This document shows positions 6,650 to 15,025 of a stretch of 37,570 bases of DNA, piece after piece. The first letter of the stretch is position 1. Every line of letters begins with the position of its first letter. The stretch comes from Acidobacteriota bacterium (GTDB taxonomy: Bacteria; Acidobacteriota; Terriglobia; Terriglobales; Acidobacteriaceae): the NCBI GenBank assembly GCA_003225075.1, contig QIAP01000025.1:1-37570 (forward strand). The letters run 5' to 3'. A program made the position numbers and the translations under genes. The notes beneath the pieces are model-generated. The model had not been told where the DNA came from and ran no database searches. It worked only from the letters and a program-made list of their open reading frames with translations.

Positions 6650-9621
6650 GGCCGCCGTGACCTGACTTCGGATTGGACGTCACCTAGTGCTAGTTGCAAC
6701 ACTTCCGCCAAATGAAGTGCTTTCCGCCCCGTGGTCTGCAGTATCTGCTCTCGACAGCTGAAGCCATCGGAAATAATCAAGGTTTCTGGCGTGGCCTGTC
6801 GAACGGCGGGCAGCAAGACTCGCTCTCCAACGGCTAATGACACATTGTAATTGTCCTTTTCAAACCCAAATGCGCCTGCCATGCCACAGCAGCCAGAATC
6901 CAGCGATTGCAGATCAACTCCCACCTTCCGCAGCAGCGACTCTTCATCTTTCATCTTCATTATTGCTTTGTGATGGCAATGGCCATGAAGCAGCACTTTC
7001 TTTGACAACTGTGGAGGGCAGAAGCCAGGCGCGTGGTGTTCGAGAAATTCGCTAAGGAGAAAAGTTTGGCTTCGCAACCGCGAGGCACGAGGATCTGCTG
7101 GAAATAAATTCCGCAATTCATCACGAAAGACTGAGGCGCAGCTCGGCTCCAGGACGACCATGGGAATGCCACTGTCAATCTGCTTGCGCAGCACGTGCAT
7201 CACGTTTTGCAAGTATCGCTTGGCTCGATCCAACATGCCGAAGTCATACAGCGGACGTCCGCAGCACAGGTGCTGACGTGGGACGATTACCTTAAACCCT
7301 GCGTTTCGGAGTACATCCACCGCAGCCCGGCCAGTTTCCGGATGAAAATAATTATTAAACGTATCTGGCCACAGAATGACTTCCTTCTGGGTCGGCCTCG
7401 ACAAATCTGGTTCGATCCCGCTCTCACCTTCCAACCCCGGAACTCGGGCCCTCTCCGCCCATTTTTGAAAACTCAACTCACTAAATTCAGGTATCTGCCG
7501 CTGCTTCGCAAATTTCAGGACTTTCCGCAGAAGGAGGCTCATCCCCGGGGCATGGTTAACAAAATTCACTAGCCGTGGCGCGAAAGATGCAAGCCGTGCC
7601 CAGAGATCAATCATGCCAAAAGCATAAGCGTGCAGCGGACGGCTCTTCCTTTCGTAGTAACACAGGTCGAGCGATTTCTTGACATGTTCATCCTGCCAAT
7701 CATTGCCCAGCACTTCACCTTGGAGCAGTTCAAAAAGCATATGCGCGCGGCCACGGGTACTGTGCTCCTCCTCCAACGTGACCATGTAGCTGGGACACAT
7801 CGAACCTCCGTCACTTTTCCGGCACGCTCCCAATCCAATGCATCGCAGCGTCGCTTTCGCGAAAGAGCCGTCATCATCAGGAAATTTGAAATGAGTCTGT
7901 GGCTTGAGTGGCTTGTAGTCGATTCCCAAGCGCAGGTTTTCTGTGGGGACGTATGCCTCAACGACCTTGTGAGGATTTAGTTTATTGTCGGGATCCCAAA
8001 CCGCTTTGAATTCACGGAAAGCAGTCATTAATTCCGTCCCGAACATTTTGGGCAGCAACGCACCCCGAGATTGGCCGTCGCCATGCTCACCGGAGAGTGA
8101 TCCTCCGTAGCCAACCACCAAGTCAGCCGCCCGCTCTACGAACTCACCATATTTACGGATGCCAATCTCGCTCTCCAAATCAAAACTTACGCGCATGTGG
8201 ATGCAACCATGCCCAAAATGTCCGTAGAACGAGCCTCGATAGTTGTATTCATTCATCAACTTCCGGATGTCGCGTAAGTACGCTCCCAGTTTTTCCGGGG
8301 CGACGGCCGCGTCATCCCATCCTTCCCACTCGAGTGGCGCCCCGGGCGCAAAGGCGGCTGCGCGCGGACCCGCTTCGCGGAGATGCCAAACCGCTTTAGT
8401 TTCAGCTTTCGAGTAAAGCCGGCTGGTCGGCGGATCGCTGACTTGCTTTAATCGCTCAATCAGCTTCAAAGCTTTGTCTTGAGAATGCAGCGGATCATCT
8501 GATCCGAACTCGACCAGAAGAATCCCCCTCCCCTCAGGAAGTAGCTCAAGGTTAGGCGCTCCCTTCTTTCGAAGACCGTCGACAATACTTCCTTCAAAGC
8601 CTTCCAGCCCGATAGGTTCGAATTCCAAGATCTCGGGAACGTGATCCGCCGCCACAAATGCATCTGGGTAACCGAGTCCTACCAGAGTTCGGTGTTGCGG
8701 ACTGTGGATTAAAGAAAGCTTTGCCTCAAGGACGACGACGCAAGTGCCTTCCGTCCCCACCAGAGCCCGTGCGACGTTGAATCCTCTCTCCGGAAGCAAT
8801 TCGTCGAGGTTGTAGCCGGAGACGCGCCGAGGAATCCGGGGGAATTTCGCGCGTATCAGATCGCCATACTGATCCCGAATTACCTGCAGCTTGCCGTAGA
8901 TCTGACCCCGACGGCTGCCCTCCTGAACAATAAGATTAAGATCGCTTTCTGGGGTTGGTCCGACTGTAAGTTGCGTGCCGTCGTAGAGCAGAATGCGCAA
9001 CTCTTCAACATTGTCGACAGTCTTCCCGCCGAGTAAGGAGTGAGTTCCGCAAGAATTATTTCCGATCATGCCACCGATCGTGCATCGATTGTGAGTCGAA
9101 GGATCGGGCGCGAAAGTCAATTGATGGATTTCGGCCTGGTTTCGGAGAGTATCCAATACAACTCCCGGCTGAACCCTCGCAATTCTTTTGTGGGGATCGA
9201 CCTCGAGGATCCGGTTCATGTACTTGGTAAAATCGAAGACGACCGCGACATTGCAGCATTGTCCGGCTAAACTCGTCCCGGCACCGCGAGCCAGAATAGG
9301 CGCACCGTACTTCTTGCACACCCCTACCGCTGCAATAACGTCATCGGCGTCAAGTGGGACTACCAATCCGATAGGAATTTGACGGTAGTTTGAAGCGTCC
9401 GTTGCATACAACGCGCGACTTCCGCGATCAAAGCGTACTTCGCCACGAACCTCGCGCTTTAAGTCGGTTTCAAGCTCGCGTGCCTGTGGAAAGGAATCAA
9501 CTGGCTTGGCGTGCGAACTCAGCGGTAATGGAATAAGCGAGGACAAATGTTCTGAGGTCTGGCCGGATCCGGCCGGTTCGAAATTAACCTGCCGGTTGTT
9601 TCGCCGCAGTAAATGAGCCAC
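6646..9621 (-). CDS. FAD-linked 2-hydroxyacid (D-lactate/glycolate) dehydrogenase fused to Fe-S/CCG domains, second Fe-S motif missing
   Basis: A GlcD-GlcF-type fusion of 991 residues. The FAD (VAO/PCMH) domain includes RGAGTSLAGQ at 112-121 and TIGGMIGNNSCGTHS near 185. The FAD-oxidase C-terminal domain includes GSFYGHFGHGCIHMRV and SGEHGDGQSRG. A first Fe-S region follows with C594, C600 and C609 (CIGLGAC...MCPSYM). Two CCG domains end the protein (CC786-787 and CC911-912, plus HGHCHH). Known relatives have a second CxxCxxCxxxCP ferredoxin motif directly after the DLC that ends here at C654; this protein jumps from C654 to YYERKSRP, an apparent in-frame loss of about 26 residues. The GTG start lies 38 nt inside the MFS gene with GAGAGGGA upstream. 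The expected reaction is oxidation of a 2-hydroxyacid to a 2-oxoacid with electrons to the quinone pool; electron transfer may be impaired. Confidence 0.9.
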   Translation of the reverse strand: MAHLLRRNNRQVNFEPAGSGQTSEHLSSLIPLPLSSHAKPVDSFPQARELETDLKREVRGEVRFDRGSRALYATDASNYRQIPIGLVVPLDADDVIAAVGVCKKYGAPILARGAGTSLAGQCCNVAVVFDFTKYMNRILEVDPHKRIARVQPGVVLDTLRNQAEIHQLTFAPDPSTHNRCTIGGMIGNNSCGTHSLLGGKTVDNVEELRILLYDGTQLTVGPTPESDLNLIVQEGSRRGQIYGKLQVIRDQYGDLIRAKFPRIPRRVSGYNLDELLPERGFNVARALVGTEGTCVVVLEAKLSLIHSPQHRTLVGLGYPDAFVAADHVPEILEFEPIGLEGFEGSIVDGLRKKGAPNLELLPEGRGILLVEFGSDDPLHSQDKALKLIERLKQVSDPPTSRLYSKAETKAVWHLREAGPRAAAFAPGAPLEWEGWDDAAVAPEKLGAYLRDIRKLMNEYNYRGSFYGHFGHGCIHMRVSFDLESEIGIRKYGEFVERAADLVVGYGGSLSGEHGDGQSRGALLPKMFGTELMTAFREFKAVWDPDNKLNPHKVVEAYVPTENLRLGIDYKPLKPQTHFKFPDDDGSFAKATLRCIGLGACRKSDGGSMCPSYMVTLEEEHSTRGRAHMLFELLQGEVLGNDWQDEHVKKSLDLCYYERKSRPLHAYAFGMIDLWARLASFAPRLVNFVNHAPGMSLLLRKVLKFAKQRQIPEFSELSFQKWAERARVPGLEGESGIEPDLSRPTQKEVILWPDTFNNYFHPETGRAAVDVLRNAGFKVIVPRQHLCCGRPLYDFGMLDRAKRYLQNVMHVLRKQIDSGIPMVVLEPSCASVFRDELRNLFPADPRASRLRSQTFLLSEFLEHHAPGFCPPQLSKKVLLHGHCHHKAIMKMKDEESLLRKVGVDLQSLDSGCCGMAGAFGFEKDNYNVSLAVGERVLLPAVRQATPETLIISDGFSCREQILQTTGRKALHLAEVLQLALGDVQSEVRSRRP

Positions 9622-10897
9622 CGGCGAGTCCCTCTCCCGCCTTCATCCAAAACGCCATGATGGAGCCGAAAAACAGCAGGCCAATGTTGCCAAGGAACGG
9701 CAACTCCCAATTTCCAGTTTTGTCGATAATGTATCCGAAGATCAGCGGAGAAATGATGGCAGCGAGCGCCGATCCAGTGTTCATGAGACCGCTGGCGGAA
9801 CCAGAAAACCGGGGCGCGATATCCATCGGGATGGCCCACATCGGCCCTATGGTGAACTCGGCAAAAAAGAACGCCATGCTTAGACAGATGGCAGCCCAGG
9901 TAAGATTGTGCAAGAACAGAATCGGCACCATGAAAGCCAGCGAGCTAAGAAATCCCAAAACCACAAGGTTGCGGCGCGCCTTATTCAAATCGCGCGTTTT
10001 GCTATAGATGTAATCGCTCACAATCCCGCCTAGCGCGTCACCGACAACGCCAGCAAAGAAAACACCGCCGGAGAAGAGTGCTGACTTTTTCAAATCGAGA
10101 TTGTAGCTATGGAGAAAGAACAAAGGTATCCACGCCAGGTAGAGCCAAAGCGTCCAGCCGTAACAAAAGTACACCAGCGTCACGGGAAGCATGCGCCGAG
10201 CTAAGCGGCGCCAGGGTACCGGATCTTTTTTTCTCTCTTTCCGCAAAGCATATCGTGGCAACACTTCCAGTTCTGCTGGCGTGATCCCGGGATGCTCACC
10301 GGGATCGTCCCGGAAGTACCAGACCCACGCTGCTGCCCAAGCCAGGCTGATGATCCCGAGGATAATGAACGATCCCCGCCACGTGACCAGCGCAATCAGC
10401 CAAGCGACTAGAGGCGGCGTCAGCGCGTTGCCCAACCGCGCACTGGAATGCGTGATTCCCTGAGCGAACCCACGCTTCCCTTCCACTGTCCAGTCAGACA
10501 TGGCTCGGGTAGCCGTGGGAAAGGTGGCGCCTTCTCCAAAGCCGAGCATCACTCGAGCGAAGAGCATGGCGGCCAGGCTGCCTACAAATCCCGTCAGCAA
10601 AGTTGCAGTTGCCCAAATCAGTGCCGAGACCGTTAGCGTCAGACGCGCGCCGAAACGGTCGCTTACCCACCCTCCAATGATCTGGAAGAACAAATAAGGA
10701 TAGGCAAATGCGGAAAAAACCAGTCCCACCTGGGCGTTGTTGAGATGGAGATCTTGTTTGAAAACCGAAGCCGCTGTGCTCACGTTCACTCGATCGATGT
10801 ATGTGATACCGTACATGAAACAAATCAGAACCAGCACCTTCGTGGTCGCGGAAAGCCTTCCTGTGTGTGTCGTGGACAATTTGAGCGCTGTGCTCAT
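9584..10897 (-). CDS. MFS transporter, anion:cation symporter (ACS) type
   Basis: A 437-residue, 12-helix inner-membrane carrier. Helix 1 contains GITYIDRVN, a hallmark of ACS carriers for hexuronates, glucarate, tartrate and phthalate. The loop 2-3 motif is GGWVSDRFGAR, and the helix 4 region reads RVMLGFGEGATFPTATRAMSDW. AAGGACC precedes the ATG. It sits between the aminotransferase and the hydroxyacid dehydrogenase, overlapping the latter by 38 nt, so import of a hydroxy- or oxo-acid substrate of that enzyme is likely (inference). Confidence 0.93.
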   Translation of the reverse strand: MSTALKLSTTHTGRLSATTKVLVLICFMYGITYIDRVNVSTAASVFKQDLHLNNAQVGLVFSAFAYPYLFFQIIGGWVSDRFGARLTLTVSALIWATATLLTGFVGSLAAMLFARVMLGFGEGATFPTATRAMSDWTVEGKRGFAQGITHSSARLGNALTPPLVAWLIALVTWRGSFIILGIISLAWAAAWVWYFRDDPGEHPGITPAELEVLPRYALRKERKKDPVPWRRLARRMLPVTLVYFCYGWTLWLYLAWIPLFFLHSYNLDLKKSALFSGGVFFAGVVGDALGGIVSDYIYSKTRDLNKARRNLVVLGFLSSLAFMVPILFLHNLTWAAICLSMAFFFAEFTIGPMWAIPMDIAPRFSGSASGLMNTGSALAAIISPLIFGYIIDKTGNWELPFLGNIGLLFFGSIMAFWMKAGEGLAGGSFTAAKQPAG

Positions 10898-10949
10898 CGG
10901 TTAGGTCCTTTCCGGCGCATCTTAATCTCTGCAACGAACACAGGAGGCG

Positions 10950-12146
10950 TTACTTGCCCAGCATCACCGGCTCAGCCTTCGTTTTTGTTTGGACCAGGCA
11001 TTCCAGAGCGCCCATAACCCCGCCTTCCTTATGGGGTACGCCCGCCAACCTGAGGCCCATCTCGATTCCACTCAGGGTTCCGGCCAACATCAAATCGTTA
11101 AAGCTGCCGAGATGTCCGATCCGAAAGACTTTGCCGGTAAGCTTCGAAAGCCCGGCTCCTATCGACATATCGAAATTCTCAAGAATGACGTTGCGTAGTT
11201 GGTCGGCGTCGTGACCCTTCGGCATAAAGGCCACTGTCACCGAGCTCGAGTACTCGCGAGGATTTTCACAGACGATTTCCAAATCCCAGGCCCGCACCGC
11301 GGCACGAGCCGCTTGAGCGTGACGATCGTGTCTGCGAAAAACGTTTGGCAATCCTTCTTCTTGAAGCATCAACAGGGCTTCTCTCAAGCCGTAGAGCATA
11401 TTGGTGGCCGGAGTAAATGGGAAAAAACCTGTTTGGTTGGGCTTCAACATCTCCTGCCAGTCCCAATAGGATCGCGGCAGTTTGGCTCGCTTGTTGGCCG
11501 CGATGGCCTTTTCCGAAATAGCGTTAAAACTTATCCCTGGCGGCAGCATGAGACCCTTCTGCGACCCGGCGATGGTGACATCCACTTCCCATTCGTCGTG
11601 ACGGTACTCGGTGGACGCTAGAGAAGAGATCGTGTCAACGATCAGCAGCGCCGGATGGTGGACGTTATTCATGGCGCGGCGAACTTCGGAGATCCGGCTG
11701 GTCACTCCGGTTGAGGTTTCATTGTGAACGACCATGACCGCTTTGAAATTATGCTGTTGGTCCGAAGCCAGGCGTGACTCCAGTTCCGCAGCCGATGCGC
11801 CACTGCGCCAGTTGCCTGGGACATACTCCACGTCGATGCCGAATCTTTCCGCAAGTTGACGCCATAGCAGCGAAAAATGGCCGGTCTCAAACATCAGCAC
11901 ACGGTCACCGGGAGAAAGGGTATTCACTATGGCTGCTTCCCAGGCGCCGGTACCCGACCCCGGATAAATAATCACTGGCCCGGTTGTCTGGAAAACCGGA
12001 CGAATGTTTTCCAGAACTTCCATCCCCAATTTCGCGAACTCCGGGCCTCGGTGGTCAATCACGGGACGATCTATGGCCCGTAAGACTCGATCCGGAACAT
12101 TGGTTGGACCCGGTATTTGGAGGAAATGGCGACCAGTATGAATCAT
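10950..12146 (-). CDS. Alanine/serine-glyoxylate aminotransferase (class V, PLP)
   Basis: A 398-residue class V aminotransferase. Seen: the N-terminal phrase IPGPTNVPDRVL typical of AGXT/SgaA enzymes, the cofactor-binding GSGTG at 63-67, D171 in VDTISS and the PLP lysine K197 in AGSQKGLMLPPG. A late arginine in FRIGHLGSFND should bind the substrate carboxylate. Family knowledge: these enzymes convert glyoxylate to glycine using alanine or serine. Together with the adjacent hydroxyacid dehydrogenase this suggests a glycolate-to-glyoxylate-to-glycine route. Spacing to its neighbours is about 50 nt on both sides, in one minus-strand operon. Confidence 0.92.
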   Translation of the reverse strand: MIHTGRHFLQIPGPTNVPDRVLRAIDRPVIDHRGPEFAKLGMEVLENIRPVFQTTGPVIIYPGSGTGAWEAAIVNTLSPGDRVLMFETGHFSLLWRQLAERFGIDVEYVPGNWRSGASAAELESRLASDQQHNFKAVMVVHNETSTGVTSRISEVRRAMNNVHHPALLIVDTISSLASTEYRHDEWEVDVTIAGSQKGLMLPPGISFNAISEKAIAANKRAKLPRSYWDWQEMLKPNQTGFFPFTPATNMLYGLREALLMLQEEGLPNVFRRHDRHAQAARAAVRAWDLEIVCENPREYSSSVTVAFMPKGHDADQLRNVILENFDMSIGAGLSKLTGKVFRIGHLGSFNDLMLAGTLSGIEMGLRLAGVPHKEGGVMGALECLVQTKTKAEPVMLGK

Positions 12147-12190
12147 GACGGTTTTAAGACTCTAGCTTCCTTTCGGTAATTTTCCACAAC

Positions 12191-13507
12191 TCAAGCCGGC
12201 AGCGGCTTTCCAGTAGTCTCTTCTCCAAAAGGCAGGAGCGCTAGTCCGAGCACAAATGCGACACTGGTAAGCGCCACAGGAATACCGATACTATGAAAAT
12301 GCGAAACACCCGCACCGACTAAAAACGTAATTCCGGCCCCAACGAAGCGTCCAATCGAGATCGCAAGTGCAAAAGCGCTAGCCCGGCATTCGGTCGGATA
12401 CTGCTCTGGCAGCCATAGCGTATACATCGCAAAATTGGCGCCACCAAATCCCAGAAAAGGTAAACAAGTGATGAAGGCCGAGAGCGCACGGGTGGGCAGG
12501 TAAAACGCATAGCCAAAAGCCAGCGGAATAAACACCAGCATCACAGCAAAGTACAACGCAAGCGTTGCCCTGCGGCCCAGCCTTTCTGCAAAAACAGGTA
12601 ATACAATGCAGCCACAAATCGTGCCAAGCGACAACAACATGGTGGCGTACGAAGACAGCCGAGCGGCTTCTACCGGGCTCAGCCCAACTCTCGATGCGAG
12701 GTTAATTATGGCGGACGGCACATACACGACACCCGCCCACAAACCAACAATCGAGACCAATACATACAAGCAATTCAAGATCGTCCGTCGCCGATATGTT
12801 GGCGAGAAAAGCATGAAAAATGACCGAGCCACTGACCATGTCTTGATCTGTTCTACCTTGTCGATCCAGCGGTTCGGCTCGGTTACTCCGTAACGGATGA
12901 AACCTATCAGAAGAGCCGGCGCCCCACCCACCGCAAACATCGCCCTCCAACCGTATTTAGCTCCCACGACATAGTTCAGCAAAGCAGCCAGAAAAAATCC
13001 AAAATAATATCCGGTGTGCATCAAGCCGGCGCCCATCTTGCGACGACTTTCTGGCCATTCTTCTGCAACAAATGTTCCTCCCATGGCCCACTCGCCCCCA
13101 ATGCCGACGCCGGCCAGCAGCCGAAACGCCGCCAGCTGCCAAACTCTGGTGGCAACAGCGCCGAGAAAAGTGAACAGTGAGTACCACGCGATTGTGATCA
13201 TCAGGGTACGAACGCGACCGAATCGGTCGGCCAAAGGTCCCCAGAGAAATGCCATTCCCCAGCCGACAAGAAAAAGCGCAAACAGCAAGCCACCATATAG
13301 ACCTTCGTTGGCAGGAGTGTCGGGGATTCCGGATCGTGGTAGCAATTCGCGCAATGCGGGCACCATCACGAGGGCGTAGATGAATGAATCCATTCCATCG
13401 AGGGCCCAACCGCCCCATGCAGCCCAAAACCCGCGAATCTGGTTGCCGTTGAGAGGTTCGCGCGACGAAGCGACCATCAGCTCTTTTGGAGAAGCTGCCA
13501 ATACCAT
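12191..13507 (-). CDS. MFS transporter, aromatic/organic acid:H+ symporter-like
   Basis: A 438-residue, 12-helix carrier. It shows WALDGMDSFIYALV in helix 1, GPLADRFGRVRTL as the loop 2-3 signature and FRLLAGVGIGGEWAMG in helix 4-5, a pattern seen in the AAHS/sialate-lactate symporter group. The C-terminal half repeats a similar loop (FAERLGRRATLAL). Expected role: proton-coupled uptake of an organic acid. It is the second gene of the operon that starts with the propeller at 14685, 44 nt before the aminotransferase. Confidence 0.92.
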   Translation of the reverse strand: MVLAASPKELMVASSREPLNGNQIRGFWAAWGGWALDGMDSFIYALVMVPALRELLPRSGIPDTPANEGLYGGLLFALFLVGWGMAFLWGPLADRFGRVRTLMITIAWYSLFTFLGAVATRVWQLAAFRLLAGVGIGGEWAMGGTFVAEEWPESRRKMGAGLMHTGYYFGFFLAALLNYVVGAKYGWRAMFAVGGAPALLIGFIRYGVTEPNRWIDKVEQIKTWSVARSFFMLFSPTYRRRTILNCLYVLVSIVGLWAGVVYVPSAIINLASRVGLSPVEAARLSSYATMLLSLGTICGCIVLPVFAERLGRRATLALYFAVMLVFIPLAFGYAFYLPTRALSAFITCLPFLGFGGANFAMYTLWLPEQYPTECRASAFALAISIGRFVGAGITFLVGAGVSHFHSIGIPVALTSVAFVLGLALLPFGEETTGKPLPA

Positions 13508-13608
13508 TCCCGCACACCCCGTTACTCGCGATTCGACGGTTTTCGCCGGTCCGGCATGATACTAGTTCTTTTCCAATTTCACGAGCCTTTCCAGGCGACT
13601 CGCCTGCT

Positions 13609-14685
13609 TCATTGCACCTCAAAAACCTGGACTTTCGCGACCTCCGATCCCTTTTTTGAAACTCCGGCTTTGCAAACTGCAACATACAAGCGGTTTAATT
13701 CGGGGACAAACAAAGATGTTTGTCCGCCGACTGAGCTGGGGATTTTTGCCAGTAATGCATACGTGTCGGGATCTTTTTGTTCGTAGACCATCAGATGGCC
13801 TTCACGTGTCGAGACATAAATCCGTTTGCGGGCAACGTCAAAAAACATATCGTCGGCTCCGGTCACGGCCGGCAAACTCGTAATCTGTTTCCCGTTCTCC
13901 GAATCCATCACCACGAACTGGGGAGGTGTACGAGTCACCAGGAAAAGTCGGTGATTAGGCTCGTCCAGCGCGATTGTGACATTTTTTTCGCTACCGGTGA
14001 CTGGCCATTTGGTAATTACGGCGCGCTTCTCGCGATCGATGACCAATACCTGACTATGCGCGGTGTCACTCACAAACATCCGCGGCCCCGACGTTTCCAG
14101 GGCCATGGCTTCTAAAATGGGAGACTCAATCCGGATGTCCCCTAAATGCTTGTCTTCCTTTGTATCGGTGATAGCAAGGTTGGAGTAGTCCAGATGGGCG
14201 TCCTTGCCACCCGCCGCAACGTAAAGATAACCTGACCCTGGGTCGAAAACGGCAGAGTCGGCGCCTTCCAGCAGCTTGGCAGAATCCATTGGCTTGTAAG
14301 AATCACCCTTCAGGAATTTCACTTCACCCGCACCGCCATCCACCACCAGCAGCTTATTTGAATCGGGAAGATACCTCACGTTGTGCGGTTCACCAAAGCC
14401 GCCGATACTGTGAATTCGGGTGTTCGATTTCAGATCAAACACTTCGACGCTTTGATGATCTTCAGCGGTAAGGAATAGACGATTCCCTTTGAGGTCAATA
14501 CCGAAATGATCGAAATCTCCCTCAATGTTGGGCAAGAGAATTGTCTTCACCAGTCGCAGGGGAGCTTTCTCCGCAGCGATTTTGGCTTTTGTACCATGCG
14601 GCTTCTTCCCAACCGAATTCTCGGCTGCACTGGTGCCTACTAAACCAAAAACCAGCGCCACAAAGAGTACAAAAGCATTGTCCAC
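13609..14685 (-). CDS. Secreted YVTN beta-propeller protein
   Basis: A 358-residue exported protein when read from the GTG at 14683-14685, placed 5 nt after a perfect AGGAGG and opening a signal peptide (FVLFVALVFGLVG core). An ATG at 14718 is in frame but would put that AGGAGG inside the gene. The mature part shows repeated blades such as GIDLKGNRLFLTAEDHQSVE, VIDREKRAVITKWPVT and MDSENGKQITSL, matching YVTN/NHL-type propellers. It is related to the proteins at 22103 and 31524. Binding or sensing of an extracytoplasmic ligand or partner is a guess. It heads a six-gene minus-strand operon and is divergent from a TonB receptor. Confidence 0.85.
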   Translation of the reverse strand: MDNAFVLFVALVFGLVGTSAAENSVGKKPHGTKAKIAAEKAPLRLVKTILLPNIEGDFDHFGIDLKGNRLFLTAEDHQSVEVFDLKSNTRIHSIGGFGEPHNVRYLPDSNKLLVVDGGAGEVKFLKGDSYKPMDSAKLLEGADSAVFDPGSGYLYVAAGGKDAHLDYSNLAITDTKEDKHLGDIRIESPILEAMALETSGPRMFVSDTAHSQVLVIDREKRAVITKWPVTGSEKNVTIALDEPNHRLFLVTRTPPQFVVMDSENGKQITSLPAVTGADDMFFDVARKRIYVSTREGHLMVYEQKDPDTYALLAKIPSSVGGQTSLFVPELNRLYVAVCKAGVSKKGSEVAKVQVFEVQ

Positions 14686-14690
14686 ACGAT

Positions 14691-14696
14691 CCTCCT
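14691..14696 (-). promoter_or_regulatory. Shine-Dalgarno site deciding the propeller start
   Basis: AGGAGG on the minus strand, 5 nt upstream of GTG 14685. It moves the start 33 nt downstream of the longest possible frame. Confidence 0.6.
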
Positions 14697-14811
14697 GGAA
14701 ATTCGAAGACGGGTTCATTCAGGCTCGCGCTCCCGGGTAGGCGCGATGGCTGCCGGACGCGAGTAAGAGCGGCAACAAGCGCATGACTATAGCCATGGCA
14801 CATTAAGACAT

Positions 14812-14840
14812 TCTGAATCCAATATGAAATGGCATTCAGA
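14812..14840. promoter_or_regulatory. Inverted repeat TCTGAAT-N15-ATTCAGA in a divergent promoter region
   Basis: Perfect 7-bp arms at 14812-14818 and 14834-14840, about 22 bp centre to centre (two helical turns), lie in the 340-bp gap between the propeller operon and the divergent TonB receptor. This suits a dimeric regulator controlling both. Nothing else is evident in 14686-15025. Confidence 0.35.
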
Positions 14841-15025
14841 GTAACGTCCCCGCGCCCATTGATTCGCGGAGAAAAGTTGGAGCTATTATTTGAACCGAGG
14901 GCAAAGGAAGGTGTTAGGCCCCCGTAGCTCTAACGCGATTTCTTTCGCCTCGACAAAGTAACCGGTTCTTTGAAGGCATGCCGCTGCTTCTTGCTTCGGG
15001 CCACTTACAGGCTTGCAATTGATCC

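Noticed and set aside
12957-13685. 242-residue minus-strand frame in an alternative phase of the MFS gene
   Set aside because: It is Arg- and Cys-rich with no membrane pattern, while the other phase encodes an unmistakable 12-helix carrier.
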